DNA from: Dokdonia sp. PRO95 | Lineage (GTDB): Bacteria; Bacteroidota; Bacteroidia; Flavobacteriales; Flavobacteriaceae | Direction: 5' to 3' | Assembly (NCBI RefSeq): GCF_000355805.1 | Contig: NZ_CM001837.1 | Location: 3,109,966-3,173,965 of the forward strand | DNA length: 64,000 nucleotides | In this document: positions 53,089 to 61,707 of the stretch, piece after piece | How positions within the stretch are numbered: position 1 is the stretch's first letter | How the letters are laid out: every line of letters starts with the position of its first letter | Position numbers and translations under genes: made by a program | The notes under the pieces: generated by a model | What the model was told of the DNA's origin: nothing | What the model saw: the letters and a program-made list of their open reading frames with translations, nothing else | Databases searched by the model: none

Positions 53089-54273
53089 ATGAAATTTACT
53101 ACAACAGTCCTCTTAGTTGCTTCATTACTTTGTTCAATACAGTCCTTTGGCCAAGTAGGAATAAATACTACGTCACCTGCTAGTACTCTTGACATTACAG
53201 CTAGTAACGAAGCCCTACCTAGTAATACAGATGGAATCTTAATCCCGAGAGTGCAGGCTTTTCCTGTTGTAGACCCTACAGCAGATCAAGATGGTATTTT
53301 AGTCTTTTTAAATACTACAGACGGTTCTGATAATCGTGGCTTTTATTACTGGGATCACTCGCAAACAAGATGGGTAGGTTTTGCAGATGAATGGAGAGAT
53401 GGCATAAACGCATCTGGAGATGATTTAATCTTTGCATCTCAAGCAAGCACAACAGGAACACAAATCGTGATTACAGATGATGGTCGTATAGGTTTTGGGA
53501 CAGAAGATCCTATAGAACGCTTTGAGTTTAGAGGCCCTGGAGATAATGATTTTCAAATTACAAGTGCAAATACTAACCCACCTAATGTAATTGTATACAA
53601 TACAGGAGGAACACTAGATAGTCCAACAGCACTTGCTAGTAATGGTGAAGTTGGTTCATTTATAGCAAAAACTCACGATGGTAATGGTATACAAGAAATA
53701 GGTGGTTTTAGATTTTATATGGACGGCATGGCCTCTCCAGGAAATACGCCATCTCGTTTTGTAATTAATACTACACCTCAAGGTGCTACTACTCAACGTG
53801 AACGCATAATTGTAAGAAGCACGGGTAATACTGGACTTTCTGAAGCAAACCCTACTGCAACCTTACACATAAGACCAGGTACGACAGCAGCACAATCTGC
53901 ACCTATAAAGCTAAGTCAAGGAACCATCATGACTACACCAGAAAGAGGTGCGATAGAATATGATGGAACAAGCGTGTATATTACTGATAATACAGACACT
54001 CGTGATGAAGTTGTCTTAGGAAGTCGCAGCACGTCCACGACAATATCTACTACCATCAATGGACGAAGCACTTTTGATTCAGCAAATATTACGGTTACAG
54101 GTGCGAGAGTAGGAATGGCTTGCAATTGCGCTCCTCAAACACTACCTCCTGCAGGATTAATGTGGAGTTGCGTTATCACTGCAGCAAACACTGCAAGAGT
54201 ACGACTAGCAAATGTTACTAATGCTAACATTACTACAGGTAGTTTAGTTTTTACAGTAAAGGCTATTAAATAA
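53089..54273 (+). CDS. secreted fibre-like protein with tail-fibre-type repeats
   Basis: 394 residues with a Sec signal (MKFTTTVLLVASLLCSIQSFGQ). The mature part contains repeated elements of the type VGINTTSPASTLDI, IGFGTEDPIERFEF and TGLSEANPTATLHI, each marking a turn of a beta-rich rod as in phage tail fibres and trimeric surface proteins, then a stretch around APIKLSQGTIMTTPERGAIEYDG typical of tail-fibre C-domains. The last ~70 residues contain four Cys in the ACNCAP and WSCVI region. No T9SS sorting domain seen. It is likely an exported or surface-attached rod protein; its own function is unknown. Strong terminator at 54317-54352. Confidence 0.7.
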   Translation: MKFTTTVLLVASLLCSIQSFGQVGINTTSPASTLDITASNEALPSNTDGILIPRVQAFPVVDPTADQDGILVFLNTTDGSDNRGFYYWDHSQTRWVGFADEWRDGINASGDDLIFASQASTTGTQIVITDDGRIGFGTEDPIERFEFRGPGDNDFQITSANTNPPNVIVYNTGGTLDSPTALASNGEVGSFIAKTHDGNGIQEIGGFRFYMDGMASPGNTPSRFVINTTPQGATTQRERIIVRSTGNTGLSEANPTATLHIRPGTTAAQSAPIKLSQGTIMTTPERGAIEYDGTSVYITDNTDTRDEVVLGSRSTSTTISTTINGRSTFDSANITVTGARVGMACNCAPQTLPPAGLMWSCVITAANTARVRLANVTNANITTGSLVFTVKAIK

Positions 54274-54316
54274 TACGATATAAACTCAAGGTACTATTAA
54301 AGTTTGAGAACGATTT

Positions 54317-54352
54317 AAAAAGAGCTAAACACAATGTGTTTAGCTCTTTTTT
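54317..54352 (+). terminator. rho-independent terminator
   Basis: Sixteen-base stem AAAAAGAGCTAAACAC / GTGTTTAGCTCTTTTT with loop AAT, T7 after it, about 45 bp downstream of the fibre-like gene. Confidence 0.9.
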
Positions 54353-54523
54353 TGGGTTGATGTTTTATGAGTTGGATCAAAGATTGCATTTACTAAAAAA
54401 TCGTGTTATATGTTAATAACACTTGGTAAGTAAGAAACTCACATTAAGCTTAATAGGTATTTCTGGTTGTATATTTAGGAAAAGAACACAAACCCTTTTA
54501 ATTAAATTAATCAAAGTAAACTA

Positions 54524-55678
54524 TTGGAAAAAGCAAAAATTTTTATCGATGAATTTGGAAACTCACATTTGAATCTTTCTAAAAAAGGCACATTTAGTCA
54601 CTTCGTTTATGCTTCAGTTATTATACCTGAATCAAGTATTGAAAAGGCAAGAATATTAAGGAGTGAAATTTGCGCAAAATTTAGACTAGGTAGTGATATC
54701 AAATCAAAAAATATCGGAGATAAAAAACACTTTCAAAAGAGATTAGATATATTAAATTATTTAGTAGAGAATTTAGATTTTACTATTGACGTTTTAGTTA
54801 TTGACAAAAGTAAACTAGATCAAGAAAAGGGAGGACTAAAGTTCAAAAAAACGTTTTACAAATATTTCCAAAAACTATTAATCAGCAAATATAATAACCT
54901 ATACAACTCATATAACATACACTTAGATAGATTAGGTTCTGATAGCTTCAAAACAGAACTATCTCAATTCATTGACAATTATGGCACTCAAAGAGATCTT
55001 TTCAACCCAGATCGTACATTTGAACTTTCTGATGATAAAACTGATGAGAAATTAGTCCAATTTGCGGATATAATTGCAGGTTCATTAGGAAGATTATTTT
55101 GCTTGAGTAATTATAATTCAAATAGTGATAAAATTTATCAGATTTTACACACACGAATGTCTGTAAGCTACTTTCCATATCTTAAGATTACGAAAAAAGA
55201 AACTTCAAAAACTAAGATACTTAGTGAAGAAATAAGTACATTAAATTTAGAATCCTTAAAAAATTACTTAAAAACTTCTGAGAAAAGTGAAGATGCTTTA
55301 AAAAGAAGATTACTGGAATACTTATATACAAATTCAAAAATTGACTCAGATAGACTTGTACCTAGCTACGAGTTAATTGATTACTTAAAAAACTTTTCAA
55401 AAACGATTAATGAAGATAAATTAAGACTTCTTATTAGAGATTTACGTTATGAGGGCTTATTTATAATTAGTCATTCAGGAAAACCTGGTTATAAATTAGC
55501 TTCGAACTATTCAGATATAGAACAGCACTTCGGTCATTTTATGAAATATATTGAGCCTATGCTTCAAAAAATAAATGTTCTAAATCAAAATATTTCTCAG
55601 CTTTCATTCAACAAAATAAATCCTTTAGAAAAAGATAAACAATTCATTAGAATCAAAAAATTAATAGAACAACTGTAG
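54524..55678 (+). CDS. DUF3800 protein with C-terminal winged-helix-like part
   Basis: 384 residues from a TTG at 54524 (no in-frame ATG or GTG fits better). The N-terminal ~200 residues belong to DUF3800, an RNase H-like family: FIDEFGN at the start, a central LDR, and DDKTDEKLVQFADIIAGSLGR with the last acidic residues. The C-terminal ~150 residues look helical with a possible winged-helix segment (VPSYELIDYLKN, LRLLIRDLRYEGLFI). It is much more AT-rich than neighbours (22% GC in a 60-base sample), which suggests recent transfer. DUF3800 genes are frequent in defence and mobile islands but their activity is unproven. It stands alone, with a terminator after it. Confidence 0.8.
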   Translation: MEKAKIFIDEFGNSHLNLSKKGTFSHFVYASVIIPESSIEKARILRSEICAKFRLGSDIKSKNIGDKKHFQKRLDILNYLVENLDFTIDVLVIDKSKLDQEKGGLKFKKTFYKYFQKLLISKYNNLYNSYNIHLDRLGSDSFKTELSQFIDNYGTQRDLFNPDRTFELSDDKTDEKLVQFADIIAGSLGRLFCLSNYNSNSDKIYQILHTRMSVSYFPYLKITKKETSKTKILSEEISTLNLESLKNYLKTSEKSEDALKRRLLEYLYTNSKIDSDRLVPSYELIDYLKNFSKTINEDKLRLLIRDLRYEGLFIISHSGKPGYKLASNYSDIEQHFGHFMKYIEPMLQKINVLNQNISQLSFNKINPLEKDKQFIRIKKLIEQL

Positions 55679-55710
55679 CTCCTTGTTTATTTACAAACCC
55701 ACAAACAAAA

Positions 55711-55740
55711 AAAACCTGCTATCACTAGCAGGTTTTTTAT
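55711..55740. terminator. bidirectional terminator
   Basis: Stem AAAACCTGCT / AGCAGGTTTT (55711-55720, 55727-55736) with A- and T-runs, between convergent genes. Confidence 0.88.
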
Positions 55741-55759
55741 TCTATAAATCTAGTGGTGA

Positions 55760-57157
55760 CTAGATATGTAATGCGCGATCCTCGGTTGCAGCAAGTGCTG
55801 CTTCTTTTACAGCCTCTGCATAAGTAGGGTGTGCGTGGCTCATGCGTGCAATATCTTCTGCACTTGCACGGAATTCCATTGCGGTTACACCTTCAGCAAT
55901 TAAGTCTGCTACACGAGCTCCTACCATATGTACTCCTAGTACCTCATCTGTTTCCTTGTCTGCAAGGATTTTTACAAATCCATCGGTATCACCACTTGCG
56001 CGGCTACGTCCTAGTGCACGCATAGGGAACTGTCCAGACTTGTATGCTACTCCAGCTTCTTTAAGTTGCTCTTCGGTTTTACCTACAGAGGCAACCTCTG
56101 GCCATGTGTACACAACACCTGGAATTAAGTTATAATCAATGTGAGGTTTTTGACCTGCCATGATTTCGGCAACGAGTGTTCCTTCTTCTTCGGCTTTGTG
56201 AGCGAGCATCGCTCCTTTTATCACGTCTCCTATTGCATAAATGTTTGACACATTAGTTTGCAAGTGCTCGTTTACCTCAACTTTTCCTCTCTCATCTGTC
56301 TTGATACCTACGGCATCAAGATTAAGACCATCTGTATAAGCACGACGTCCTACGGCTACAAGCACGTAATCTGCCTTAAACTCAACTTCTTTACCTTTCT
56401 TATCTGTAGCTTTTACAGTAACCTCATCTCCGTTTCTCTCTACAGCAGTAACACCGTGAGAAAGTGCAAATTTCATTTTTTGCTTCTTGAAGACTTTAAG
56501 TAGTTCTTTACTTTGCGCACTATCCATAGTAGGGATTATGCGATCCATATACTCTACTACGGTTACTTCTGCACCTAGACGCTTGTATACTTGTCCAAGC
56601 TCAAGACCTATCACTCCTCCACCTATCACAACAAGGTGCTTAGGTACTTCTGGAAGTTTTAACGCCTCTGTAGAAGTAATGATACGCTCTTTATCTAGTG
56701 TGATAAAAGGTAATGTACTAGGCTTAGAACCTGTGGCAATAATGGTATTTTTTGCCTCAATAGTTTCGTTCTTTTCTCCTGTGATATTGATATGCGTAGC
56801 ATCTTTAAAAGAACCTACCCCTTGATAAACGTCTATGCTATTTTTACCCATCAAGAACTCGATACCCTTTGTAGTAGTATCTACAACACCTTGCTTGCGC
56901 GAGATCATTTTCTCTAGGTTAAATTTTACATCACCTACCTCGATACCGTGCTCTTCAAAGTGCTTGATGGCATCTTCATAGTGGTGTGATGAGTCTAGAA
57001 GCGCCTTAGAAGGGATACACCCTACGTTAAGACATGTTCCTCCTAGTGTACTATATTTTTCTATAATTGCAGTTTTCATTCCTAGTTGTGCACAGCGTAT
57101 TGCTGCAACATACCCACCAGGACCAGAGCCTATAACGGCTACATCGTATGAACTCAT
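55760..57157 (-). CDS. lpdA: dihydrolipoamide dehydrogenase
   Basis: 465 residues, standard length. FAD-binding GSGPGGYVAAIRCAQLG at the N-terminus, the redox disulfide GGTCLNVGCIPSKA, NAD-binding VIGGGVIGLELG, AIGDVI for the second FAD segment, and the C-terminal catalytic HAHPTYAE (His and Glu). It regenerates lipoamide in pyruvate, 2-oxoglutarate and branched-chain keto-acid dehydrogenase complexes and the glycine cleavage system. It stands alone here; the complex subunits are not in the window. A TATCTTTG element at 57179-57186 upstream fits the -7 consensus. Intact in every motif. Confidence 0.96.
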   Translation of the reverse strand: MSSYDVAVIGSGPGGYVAAIRCAQLGMKTAIIEKYSTLGGTCLNVGCIPSKALLDSSHHYEDAIKHFEEHGIEVGDVKFNLEKMISRKQGVVDTTTKGIEFLMGKNSIDVYQGVGSFKDATHINITGEKNETIEAKNTIIATGSKPSTLPFITLDKERIITSTEALKLPEVPKHLVVIGGGVIGLELGQVYKRLGAEVTVVEYMDRIIPTMDSAQSKELLKVFKKQKMKFALSHGVTAVERNGDEVTVKATDKKGKEVEFKADYVLVAVGRRAYTDGLNLDAVGIKTDERGKVEVNEHLQTNVSNIYAIGDVIKGAMLAHKAEEEGTLVAEIMAGQKPHIDYNLIPGVVYTWPEVASVGKTEEQLKEAGVAYKSGQFPMRALGRSRASGDTDGFVKILADKETDEVLGVHMVGARVADLIAEGVTAMEFRASAEDIARMSHAHPTYAEAVKEAALAATEDRALHI

Positions 57158-57268
57158 AATTTGTTTTTAAAAGTTACACAAAGATACAAAGAGCTGCGAA
57201 GTTAGATAGATAATGGGTCGCTCTTTTTACTCGTAAAATATGTTGCTTTTGAACTATTGTACATAAAA

Positions 57269-57290
57269 AAAGCCCTCTAGTGAGGGCTTT
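57269..57290 (-). terminator. terminator after DUF2911 gene
   Basis: AAAGCCCTC / GAGGGCTTT hairpin with T-run on the minus strand, ~35 bp after the DUF2911 stop. Confidence 0.8.
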
Positions 57291-57292
57291 CC

Positions 57293-57308
57293 TATTTTCG
57301 CGAAAGCG
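57293..57308. repeat. palindrome copy (left arm degenerate)
   Basis: TATTTTCGCGAAAGCG, core intact, between the DUF2911 stop and its terminator. Confidence 0.8.
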
Positions 57309-57320
57309 AAAAAGAATAAT

Positions 57321-58169
57321 TTACATAGCTCCCCATTCTTTTAGAGAGTCCATATTCATCTTGATATAATCTTGATTCTTTGCTTTCTTAGCTCCTTCTA
57401 GAGATGCTTTTGCTGCCTTGATAGCACCTTTTTTATTGCCCACTTTTGCAAGTAATAAAGACTGCTGGCGTAGTTGCCAGAACTTAGGGTCTTTGTTCAT
57501 AGCCATTGCTTTCTCCATATAAGTGTTGGCTTTTTCTAGAGATTGCCCAGTGCTTGAAAGGTATACTGCTGCTGCATAGTAATCGCCCACGCCCGCTCCA
57601 CCCATCATTTTATCAATCTGAGCCATTACAGTCTCGTTTGCTGGTACATTAAAAGGTACTGCAACATACGTTTTATCCCACTGCATTGTTAAGTGTGCAC
57701 CATCATTATTAATGTGGTTGATGCCCATAGTAAATGACTCTGCAGCCATATTAGTAGTCTGCACTTTTGCTGTAAACGTAGCTGCTACTTTACTTTCATC
57801 CCAAGTTGCTGGAGTTCCCCAGTTGCTTGTATCTGTATAAAAATATACTTCCCATGCATCTTGCATAGGCTTTGTGTATATAGCATAAGAACCTGCTTTA
57901 AGCTCTTTCCCTCCTACTGTTACTGGAGTAGAAAAACTTACTGTAGAATTTGCATTTGCTCCCGTACGCCACATTGCACCGTAAGGAACTAGATCTCCCA
58001 TAATAGTACGTCCTCTCATAGCTGGACGTGAGTATTCTAGTGTAACATCTGTAAGACCTACAACTTGCATCACTTTGGCCGCTGGGCTAGGTGCTGGTGT
58101 GTCAATTTGTGCAGTAACTCCAGCAGTCATAAGACCTAAGAAAGCTACAAAAAGTAATTTTTTCATCAT
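57321..58169 (-). CDS. DUF2911 secreted protein with C-terminal helical repeat
   Basis: 282 residues from the ATG at 58169 (an adjacent ATG at 58166 is equally possible); the longer frame at 58241 is rejected because it reads through a palindrome copy and lacks a signal. Sec signal MMKKLLFVAFLGLMTAG, then a DUF2911 beta domain with SPAAKVMQVVGLTDVTLEYSRP and RTGANANSTVSFS, followed by a helical, TPR-like tail (ANTYMEKAMAMNKDPKFWQLR). The family is abundant in marine Bacteroidota, periplasmic, and has no known activity. A TATTTTTG at 58222-58229 is a plausible promoter -7, which puts a palindrome copy in its 5' leader. Confidence 0.85.
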   Translation of the reverse strand: MMKKLLFVAFLGLMTAGVTAQIDTPAPSPAAKVMQVVGLTDVTLEYSRPAMRGRTIMGDLVPYGAMWRTGANANSTVSFSTPVTVGGKELKAGSYAIYTKPMQDAWEVYFYTDTSNWGTPATWDESKVAATFTAKVQTTNMAAESFTMGINHINNDGAHLTMQWDKTYVAVPFNVPANETVMAQIDKMMGGAGVGDYYAAAVYLSSTGQSLEKANTYMEKAMAMNKDPKFWQLRQQSLLLAKVGNKKGAIKAAKASLEGAKKAKNQDYIKMNMDSLKEWGAM

Positions 58170-58198
58170 TGTTGTTTTATTAGTTAAGGTGCTTTTTA

Positions 58199-58214
58199 CG
58201 CTTTCGCGAAAAAG
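58199..58214. repeat. palindrome copy in leader of DUF2911 gene (right arm degenerate)
   Basis: CGCTTTCGCGAAAAAG, core intact, immediately downstream of a TATTTTTG -7 (58222-58229), so near the transcription start. Confidence 0.85.
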
Positions 58215-58221
58215 TCTCTCA

Positions 58222-58229
58222 CAAAAATA
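58222..58229 (-). promoter_or_regulatory. -7 element TATTTTTG
   Basis: Exact TAnnTTTG match 53 bp before the DUF2911 ATG; it rules out the longer annotated start. The remaining gap up to 58487 contains the inverted repeat described next and no gene. Confidence 0.5.
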
Positions 58230-58420
58230 AGGCGTTCTCAAAGGCTAAGTGTTAACAAAATCTTAATATCAACGCATTCTCTTAAAAAGGATTACTACTG
58301 TTTATTCATATAATTTGTTTGAAATTTTGCACTCACTATTGACGCAGCCGCCTACTTAACGTACCTCTGAAGTCCTCAACTCATAAGTCTGGAAACCGAA
58401 AGTTATTTTAATTTAATTTT

Positions 58421-58451
58421 TGTTTAACCTTTATGCGCTTGTAATTAAACA
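58421..58451 (+). promoter_or_regulatory. inverted repeat upstream of light-protection operon
   Basis: TGTTTAA (58421-58427) and TTAAACA (58445-58451) are exact inverted arms 17 bp apart, 37 bp before the SRPBCC ATG. The spacing would suit a dimeric regulator such as a MerR/LitR-type protein; no such gene is in the window, so this is tentative. Confidence 0.4.
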
Positions 58452-58487
58452 TTTTGATTGTATTTTTAAACTTTCAATAAAGAGCCT

Positions 58488-58997
58488 ATGAAAATCTACC
58501 AAATACATACCAAGCAAAATGTTCCTATCTCTGTGGAGGAGGCTTGGAATTTCTTATCAAATGCCCGTAATCTAGGCACCATCACGCCATCATATATGAA
58601 CTTTAATATCTTATCTGGTGCAGATAGACCTGTATATGCAGGACAGCTCATACAATATACGGTAACTCCTATTTCTAATATTAAGATGAAGTGGGTGACA
58701 GAGATTATAAGTGTAAAAGAAGGAGAGTACTTTGTAGATGAGCAAAAATATGGTCCATATGCATTATGGCATCACAAGCACTTTATCAAAGCAATACCGG
58801 GAGGTGTAGAGATGGAAGACATTGTAGACTATGCTGTACCTGCAGGATTTTTGGGAAGACTAGCACATCCCTATCTCGTGCAACCTAAGCTTGATGAGAT
58901 TTTTGAATATAGAAAGAAAGCATTAGAAGAAAAATTTGGAGTGTACAAAGCTCCTACAGATACTACCACAACTTTAAAACAAGATATAATCGCATAA
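58488..58997 (+). CDS. SRPBCC-family protein (light-protection operon)
   Basis: 169 residues. The START/Bet v 1-like SRPBCC fold is indicated by VPISVEEAWNFLSNARNL, ITPSYMNFNIL, the long central sheet and a C-terminal helix. Such proteins form a hydrophobic cavity for lipids, carotenoids or flavins. It opens a three-gene set with an SDR and a photolyase (28 bp to the SDR), an arrangement common in marine Flavobacteriia and usually linked to light exposure. Ligand is unknown; a chromophore or carotenoid precursor would fit the context but is inference. An inverted repeat 37 bp upstream may control it. No signal peptide. Confidence 0.85.
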   Translation: MKIYQIHTKQNVPISVEEAWNFLSNARNLGTITPSYMNFNILSGADRPVYAGQLIQYTVTPISNIKMKWVTEIISVKEGEYFVDEQKYGPYALWHHKHFIKAIPGGVEMEDIVDYAVPAGFLGRLAHPYLVQPKLDEIFEYRKKALEEKFGVYKAPTDTTTTLKQDIIA

Positions 58998-59025
58998 CTG
59001 CATTACCGCAATAACAAACAATATT

Positions 59026-59724
59026 ATGGGAAAGAATATACTATTAATAGGAGGAAGTCACGGGATTGGTTTTGAAATAGCCAGCAAATTACACCACGAT
59101 CACACTGTATACGTAGCATCGCGTACCAATGAAAATCTTGGAAATCTTGATGTAAATTACATCGAGTACGACACAGAAAAGGATGAACTAGATTTGAGTC
59201 AGCTGCCGGATCATATCGATGGTTTTGTATTCTGCCCTGGGACCATCAACCTCAAGCCTTTTAAAATGCTGAGTGTAGACACTTTTAGGGATGACATGGA
59301 GCTTAACTTTTTGAGCATGATTAAAGTGGTGCATCAGGTTATGGAACATTTAAAGAAATCTGAGCAAGCGAGTTTAGTATTCTTTAGTACCGTAGCAGTA
59401 AAGGTAGGTATGCCTTTCCACACGAGTGTAGCGGCAGCAAAAGGCGCTATCGAAGGTTTTGCAAAAGCACTAGCAGCCGAGTATGCTCCAAAGCTTAGAG
59501 TAAACGTGATTGCTCCATCGCTTACAGATACTCCACTTGCCAAAAGGTTACTGAGCAATGACAAGAAAAAAGAAATGATGGACGCTCGTCACCCACTTAA
59601 ACGCGTAGGTACTAGCCAAGACATTGCAAATATCGCAGCCTTTTTATTAGGTGATGAGAGCTCTTGGATAACTGGACAAGTGATTGGTGTAGATGGAGGA
59701 ATGAGCACGCTTAACGTAAATTAA
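59026..59724 (+). CDS. SDR-family protein lacking the catalytic Tyr
   Basis: 232 residues. A Rossmann fold with GGSHGIGFE (TGxxxGxG type) and the C-terminal GQVIGVDGGMST identify the SDR family. At the active site, where YxxxK is expected, the sequence is HTSVAAAKGA: the Lys is kept but Tyr is replaced by Val, while the preceding Ser (FFST) is retained. A normal hydride-transfer reaction is therefore doubtful, or uses another acid. Between an SRPBCC protein and a photolyase, it may act as a cofactor or lipid-binding partner. The exchange is in the DNA itself (gtagcggca), so it is not a frameshift artefact. Confidence 0.88.
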   Translation: MGKNILLIGGSHGIGFEIASKLHHDHTVYVASRTNENLGNLDVNYIEYDTEKDELDLSQLPDHIDGFVFCPGTINLKPFKMLSVDTFRDDMELNFLSMIKVVHQVMEHLKKSEQASLVFFSTVAVKVGMPFHTSVAAAKGAIEGFAKALAAEYAPKLRVNVIAPSLTDTPLAKRLLSNDKKKEMMDARHPLKRVGTSQDIANIAAFLLGDESSWITGQVIGVDGGMSTLNVN

Positions 59725-59753
59725 ACCCCTACATTTATTAATAATGGGTGGTA

Positions 59754-59769
59754 CGCTTTCGCGAAAGCG
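59754..59769. repeat. palindrome copy (perfect), SDR-photolyase gap
   Basis: Perfect 16-bp copy in the 110-bp gap; it creates the false upstream extension of the photolyase frame (read VRFRES). Confidence 0.95.
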
Positions 59770-59834
59770 TAAAACTCATTTTCACAAGGCTCAGAGATGC
59801 GATTAGTATCTTTGAGCTTTCTTATGCAACAACT

Positions 59835-61145
59835 ATGAGCAGTAATAAAGTAAATATTTTTTGGTTTCGTCGTGATTTACGATTAGATGATAACGTAGGA
59901 TTTCTTGAAGCACTAAAAGGTGATCTACCAGTACTTCCTATCTTCATTTTTGATAAAGAAATTCTCGATAAATTACCAAAAGATGATGCTCGTGTGACGT
60001 TCATTTTTGAAACGCTCCAAAGAATGCGCAGCACATTGCAGGATGAGTATGGTAGCTCGCTAGCCATGTATTATGACACGCCAGAAAAGATTTTCAAGCA
60101 GCTTAGTAAAGATTATGAGATTACTACGGTTTTTACAAATCGTGATTATGAGCCATATGCAAAGGAGAGAGATGAAGCGATTACTTCATTGCTAGAAGAA
60201 AATGATATTGAATTCAAGACCTTCAAAGATCAAGTGATTTTTGAAAAAGACGAGGTGGTTAAAGGCGATGGTGATCCTTACGTAGTCTACACACCGTTTA
60301 AGAATAAGTGGAAAGAACGCTTTGATGCAGATAAAGATCTTACCATACACTATACTTCCCAGCATCTCCACAATCTTATAGAACACAGTCGCCTGCCTAA
60401 TCTGAGTTTATCAGACATGGAGTTTGAAAAATCATCTATTGAAGTTCCTGAGTATGACGTCACTCCTACTCTTATCCAGAATTATGAAGATACACGCAAC
60501 TTCCCTGCGCAAGATGGCACCTCACATTTAGGTCCGCATTTGCGTTTTGGGACGGTGAGTGTGCGTAAAATGATGAAAAAAGCCATCGCTGAAACCAATG
60601 AGATTTTCTGGAGCGAACTCATATGGAGGGAGTTTTTTATGCAAATTCTGTATCACTTTCCACATACAAAGGATAAAGCCTTCAGATCAAAATACGACCG
60701 TATAGACTGGCGCAATAACGAAGATGAATTTGAGAAGTGGAAAAATGGTGAAACTGGTTACTTACTAGTAGATGCTGGTATGCGCGAGCTCAACGCTACG
60801 GGATATATGCATAATAGAGTGCGTATGCTGGTGGCGAGCTTTTTGTGCAAACACTTACTTATAGACTGGCGATGGGGAGAAACCTATTTTGCTGAAAAAT
60901 TATTGGATTACGACATGAGTTCAAACGTAGGAAACTGGCAGTGGGCAGCAGGTTCTGGAGTGGATGCAGCACCTTACTTCCGCATATTTAATCCTATGAC
61001 GCAGGTGGATAAATTTGACAAGCAAAAAGAATACATCTCAAAGTGGATTCCAGAGCATGACACAGATAAGTATCCTGAGAAAATGGTAGATCACAAAGAA
61101 GCTAGAGAGCGTTGTTTGAAGACGTATAAGGAAGCGGTGGCTTAG
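59835..61145 (+). CDS. phrB: deoxyribodipyrimidine photolyase, class I / cryptochrome family
   Basis: 436 residues from the ATG at 59835; the earlier frame start at 59748 is an artefact of the palindrome. N-terminal alpha/beta domain for the antenna cofactor (NIFWFRRDLRLDDN), then the helical FAD domain with HLGPHLRFGTVS, WSELIWREFFMQIL, GYMHNRVRML and NWQWAAGSGVDAAPYFRIFNP. Class I CPD photolyase repairs UV-induced pyrimidine dimers using blue light. Members of the DASH or (6-4) branches are alternatives, but the motif set points to the CPD type. It closes the SRPBCC-SDR-photolyase operon and ends one base before a palindrome copy. Confidence 0.93.
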   Translation: MSSNKVNIFWFRRDLRLDDNVGFLEALKGDLPVLPIFIFDKEILDKLPKDDARVTFIFETLQRMRSTLQDEYGSSLAMYYDTPEKIFKQLSKDYEITTVFTNRDYEPYAKERDEAITSLLEENDIEFKTFKDQVIFEKDEVVKGDGDPYVVYTPFKNKWKERFDADKDLTIHYTSQHLHNLIEHSRLPNLSLSDMEFEKSSIEVPEYDVTPTLIQNYEDTRNFPAQDGTSHLGPHLRFGTVSVRKMMKKAIAETNEIFWSELIWREFFMQILYHFPHTKDKAFRSKYDRIDWRNNEDEFEKWKNGETGYLLVDAGMRELNATGYMHNRVRMLVASFLCKHLLIDWRWGETYFAEKLLDYDMSSNVGNWQWAAGSGVDAAPYFRIFNPMTQVDKFDKQKEYISKWIPEHDTDKYPEKMVDHKEARERCLKTYKEAVA

Positions 61146-61147
61146 TA

Positions 61148-61163
61148 CGCTTTCGCGAAAGCG
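61148..61163. repeat. palindrome copy (perfect), just after photolyase stop
   Basis: Perfect 16-bp copy starting two bases after the photolyase stop codon. Confidence 0.95.
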
Positions 61164-61299
61164 CAACTACATAGGTAGTAAAATTCAAAAACCTTACAAA
61201 ATAAAATAGGTTTAACAACGCTGCCAAAATTTTCATAAAGAACACATAATTACTTTTGACGCGTCTCGTACTTACTAGAGATTTGTTTTAAAAATAATT

Positions 61300-61707
61300 A
61301 TGAAAACAACAACTATAGCAAAAATACTAACCATAATAACCATTGTGGCAATAGGGTATTTTGCATTACCAAAACTGATAGGCCTTGAACAAAGCGTTAA
61401 AGGTTTTTCTAATTTTAATGAGGTCATAGGAATTCCTAACAACATTGCGAGATACGTGACGGGGTTTGTAGAGTTAATAACGGCTATACTACTTATACTC
61501 TCGCTTACGCTTACAAGAAAAAGAGAGGTTACTCATATTTTAGGTTATTTACTACTAACGGGAACAATGCTGGGAGGCCTACTTACGGAGTATTTAATAC
61601 GTCCCGAGCCTAAAATGATGCTCGTATATATTGCCATAGCTTTGCTTATAATTGCTGTGTACCAACTTCTTAATACCTATACACTTAAAACCGAAAACCA
61701 TGACTAA
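61300..61707 (+). CDS. DoxX-like small membrane protein
   Basis: 135 residues with four membrane helices at ~8-25, ~50-70, ~80-98 and ~105-125, which fits the DoxX family in length and layout; LPKLIGLEQSVKGF is typical of the first loop. DoxX proteins have been tied to oxidative or thiosulfate-linked electron transfer, but the role in this operon is unknown. Its stop overlaps the start of an SDR gene by 8 bp (ATGACTAA), so the two are translationally coupled and probably cooperate. No terminator is seen between them. Family call is moderately firm; weak conservation in this family limits certainty. Confidence 0.75.
   Translation: MKTTTIAKILTIITIVAIGYFALPKLIGLEQSVKGFSNFNEVIGIPNNIARYVTGFVELITAILLILSLTLTRKREVTHILGYLLLTGTMLGGLLTEYLIRPEPKMMLVYIAIALLIIAVYQLLNTYTLKTENHD

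Noticed and set aside
58170-58241. Longer DUF2911 protein starting at 58241
   Set aside because: It crosses a palindrome copy and a promoter element and lacks a signal peptide; the ATG at 58169 begins a clear one.
59748-59834. N-terminal extension of the photolyase from an upstream start
   Set aside because: The added residues come from the palindrome and unrelated sequence; the family N-terminus starts at the ATG at 59835.
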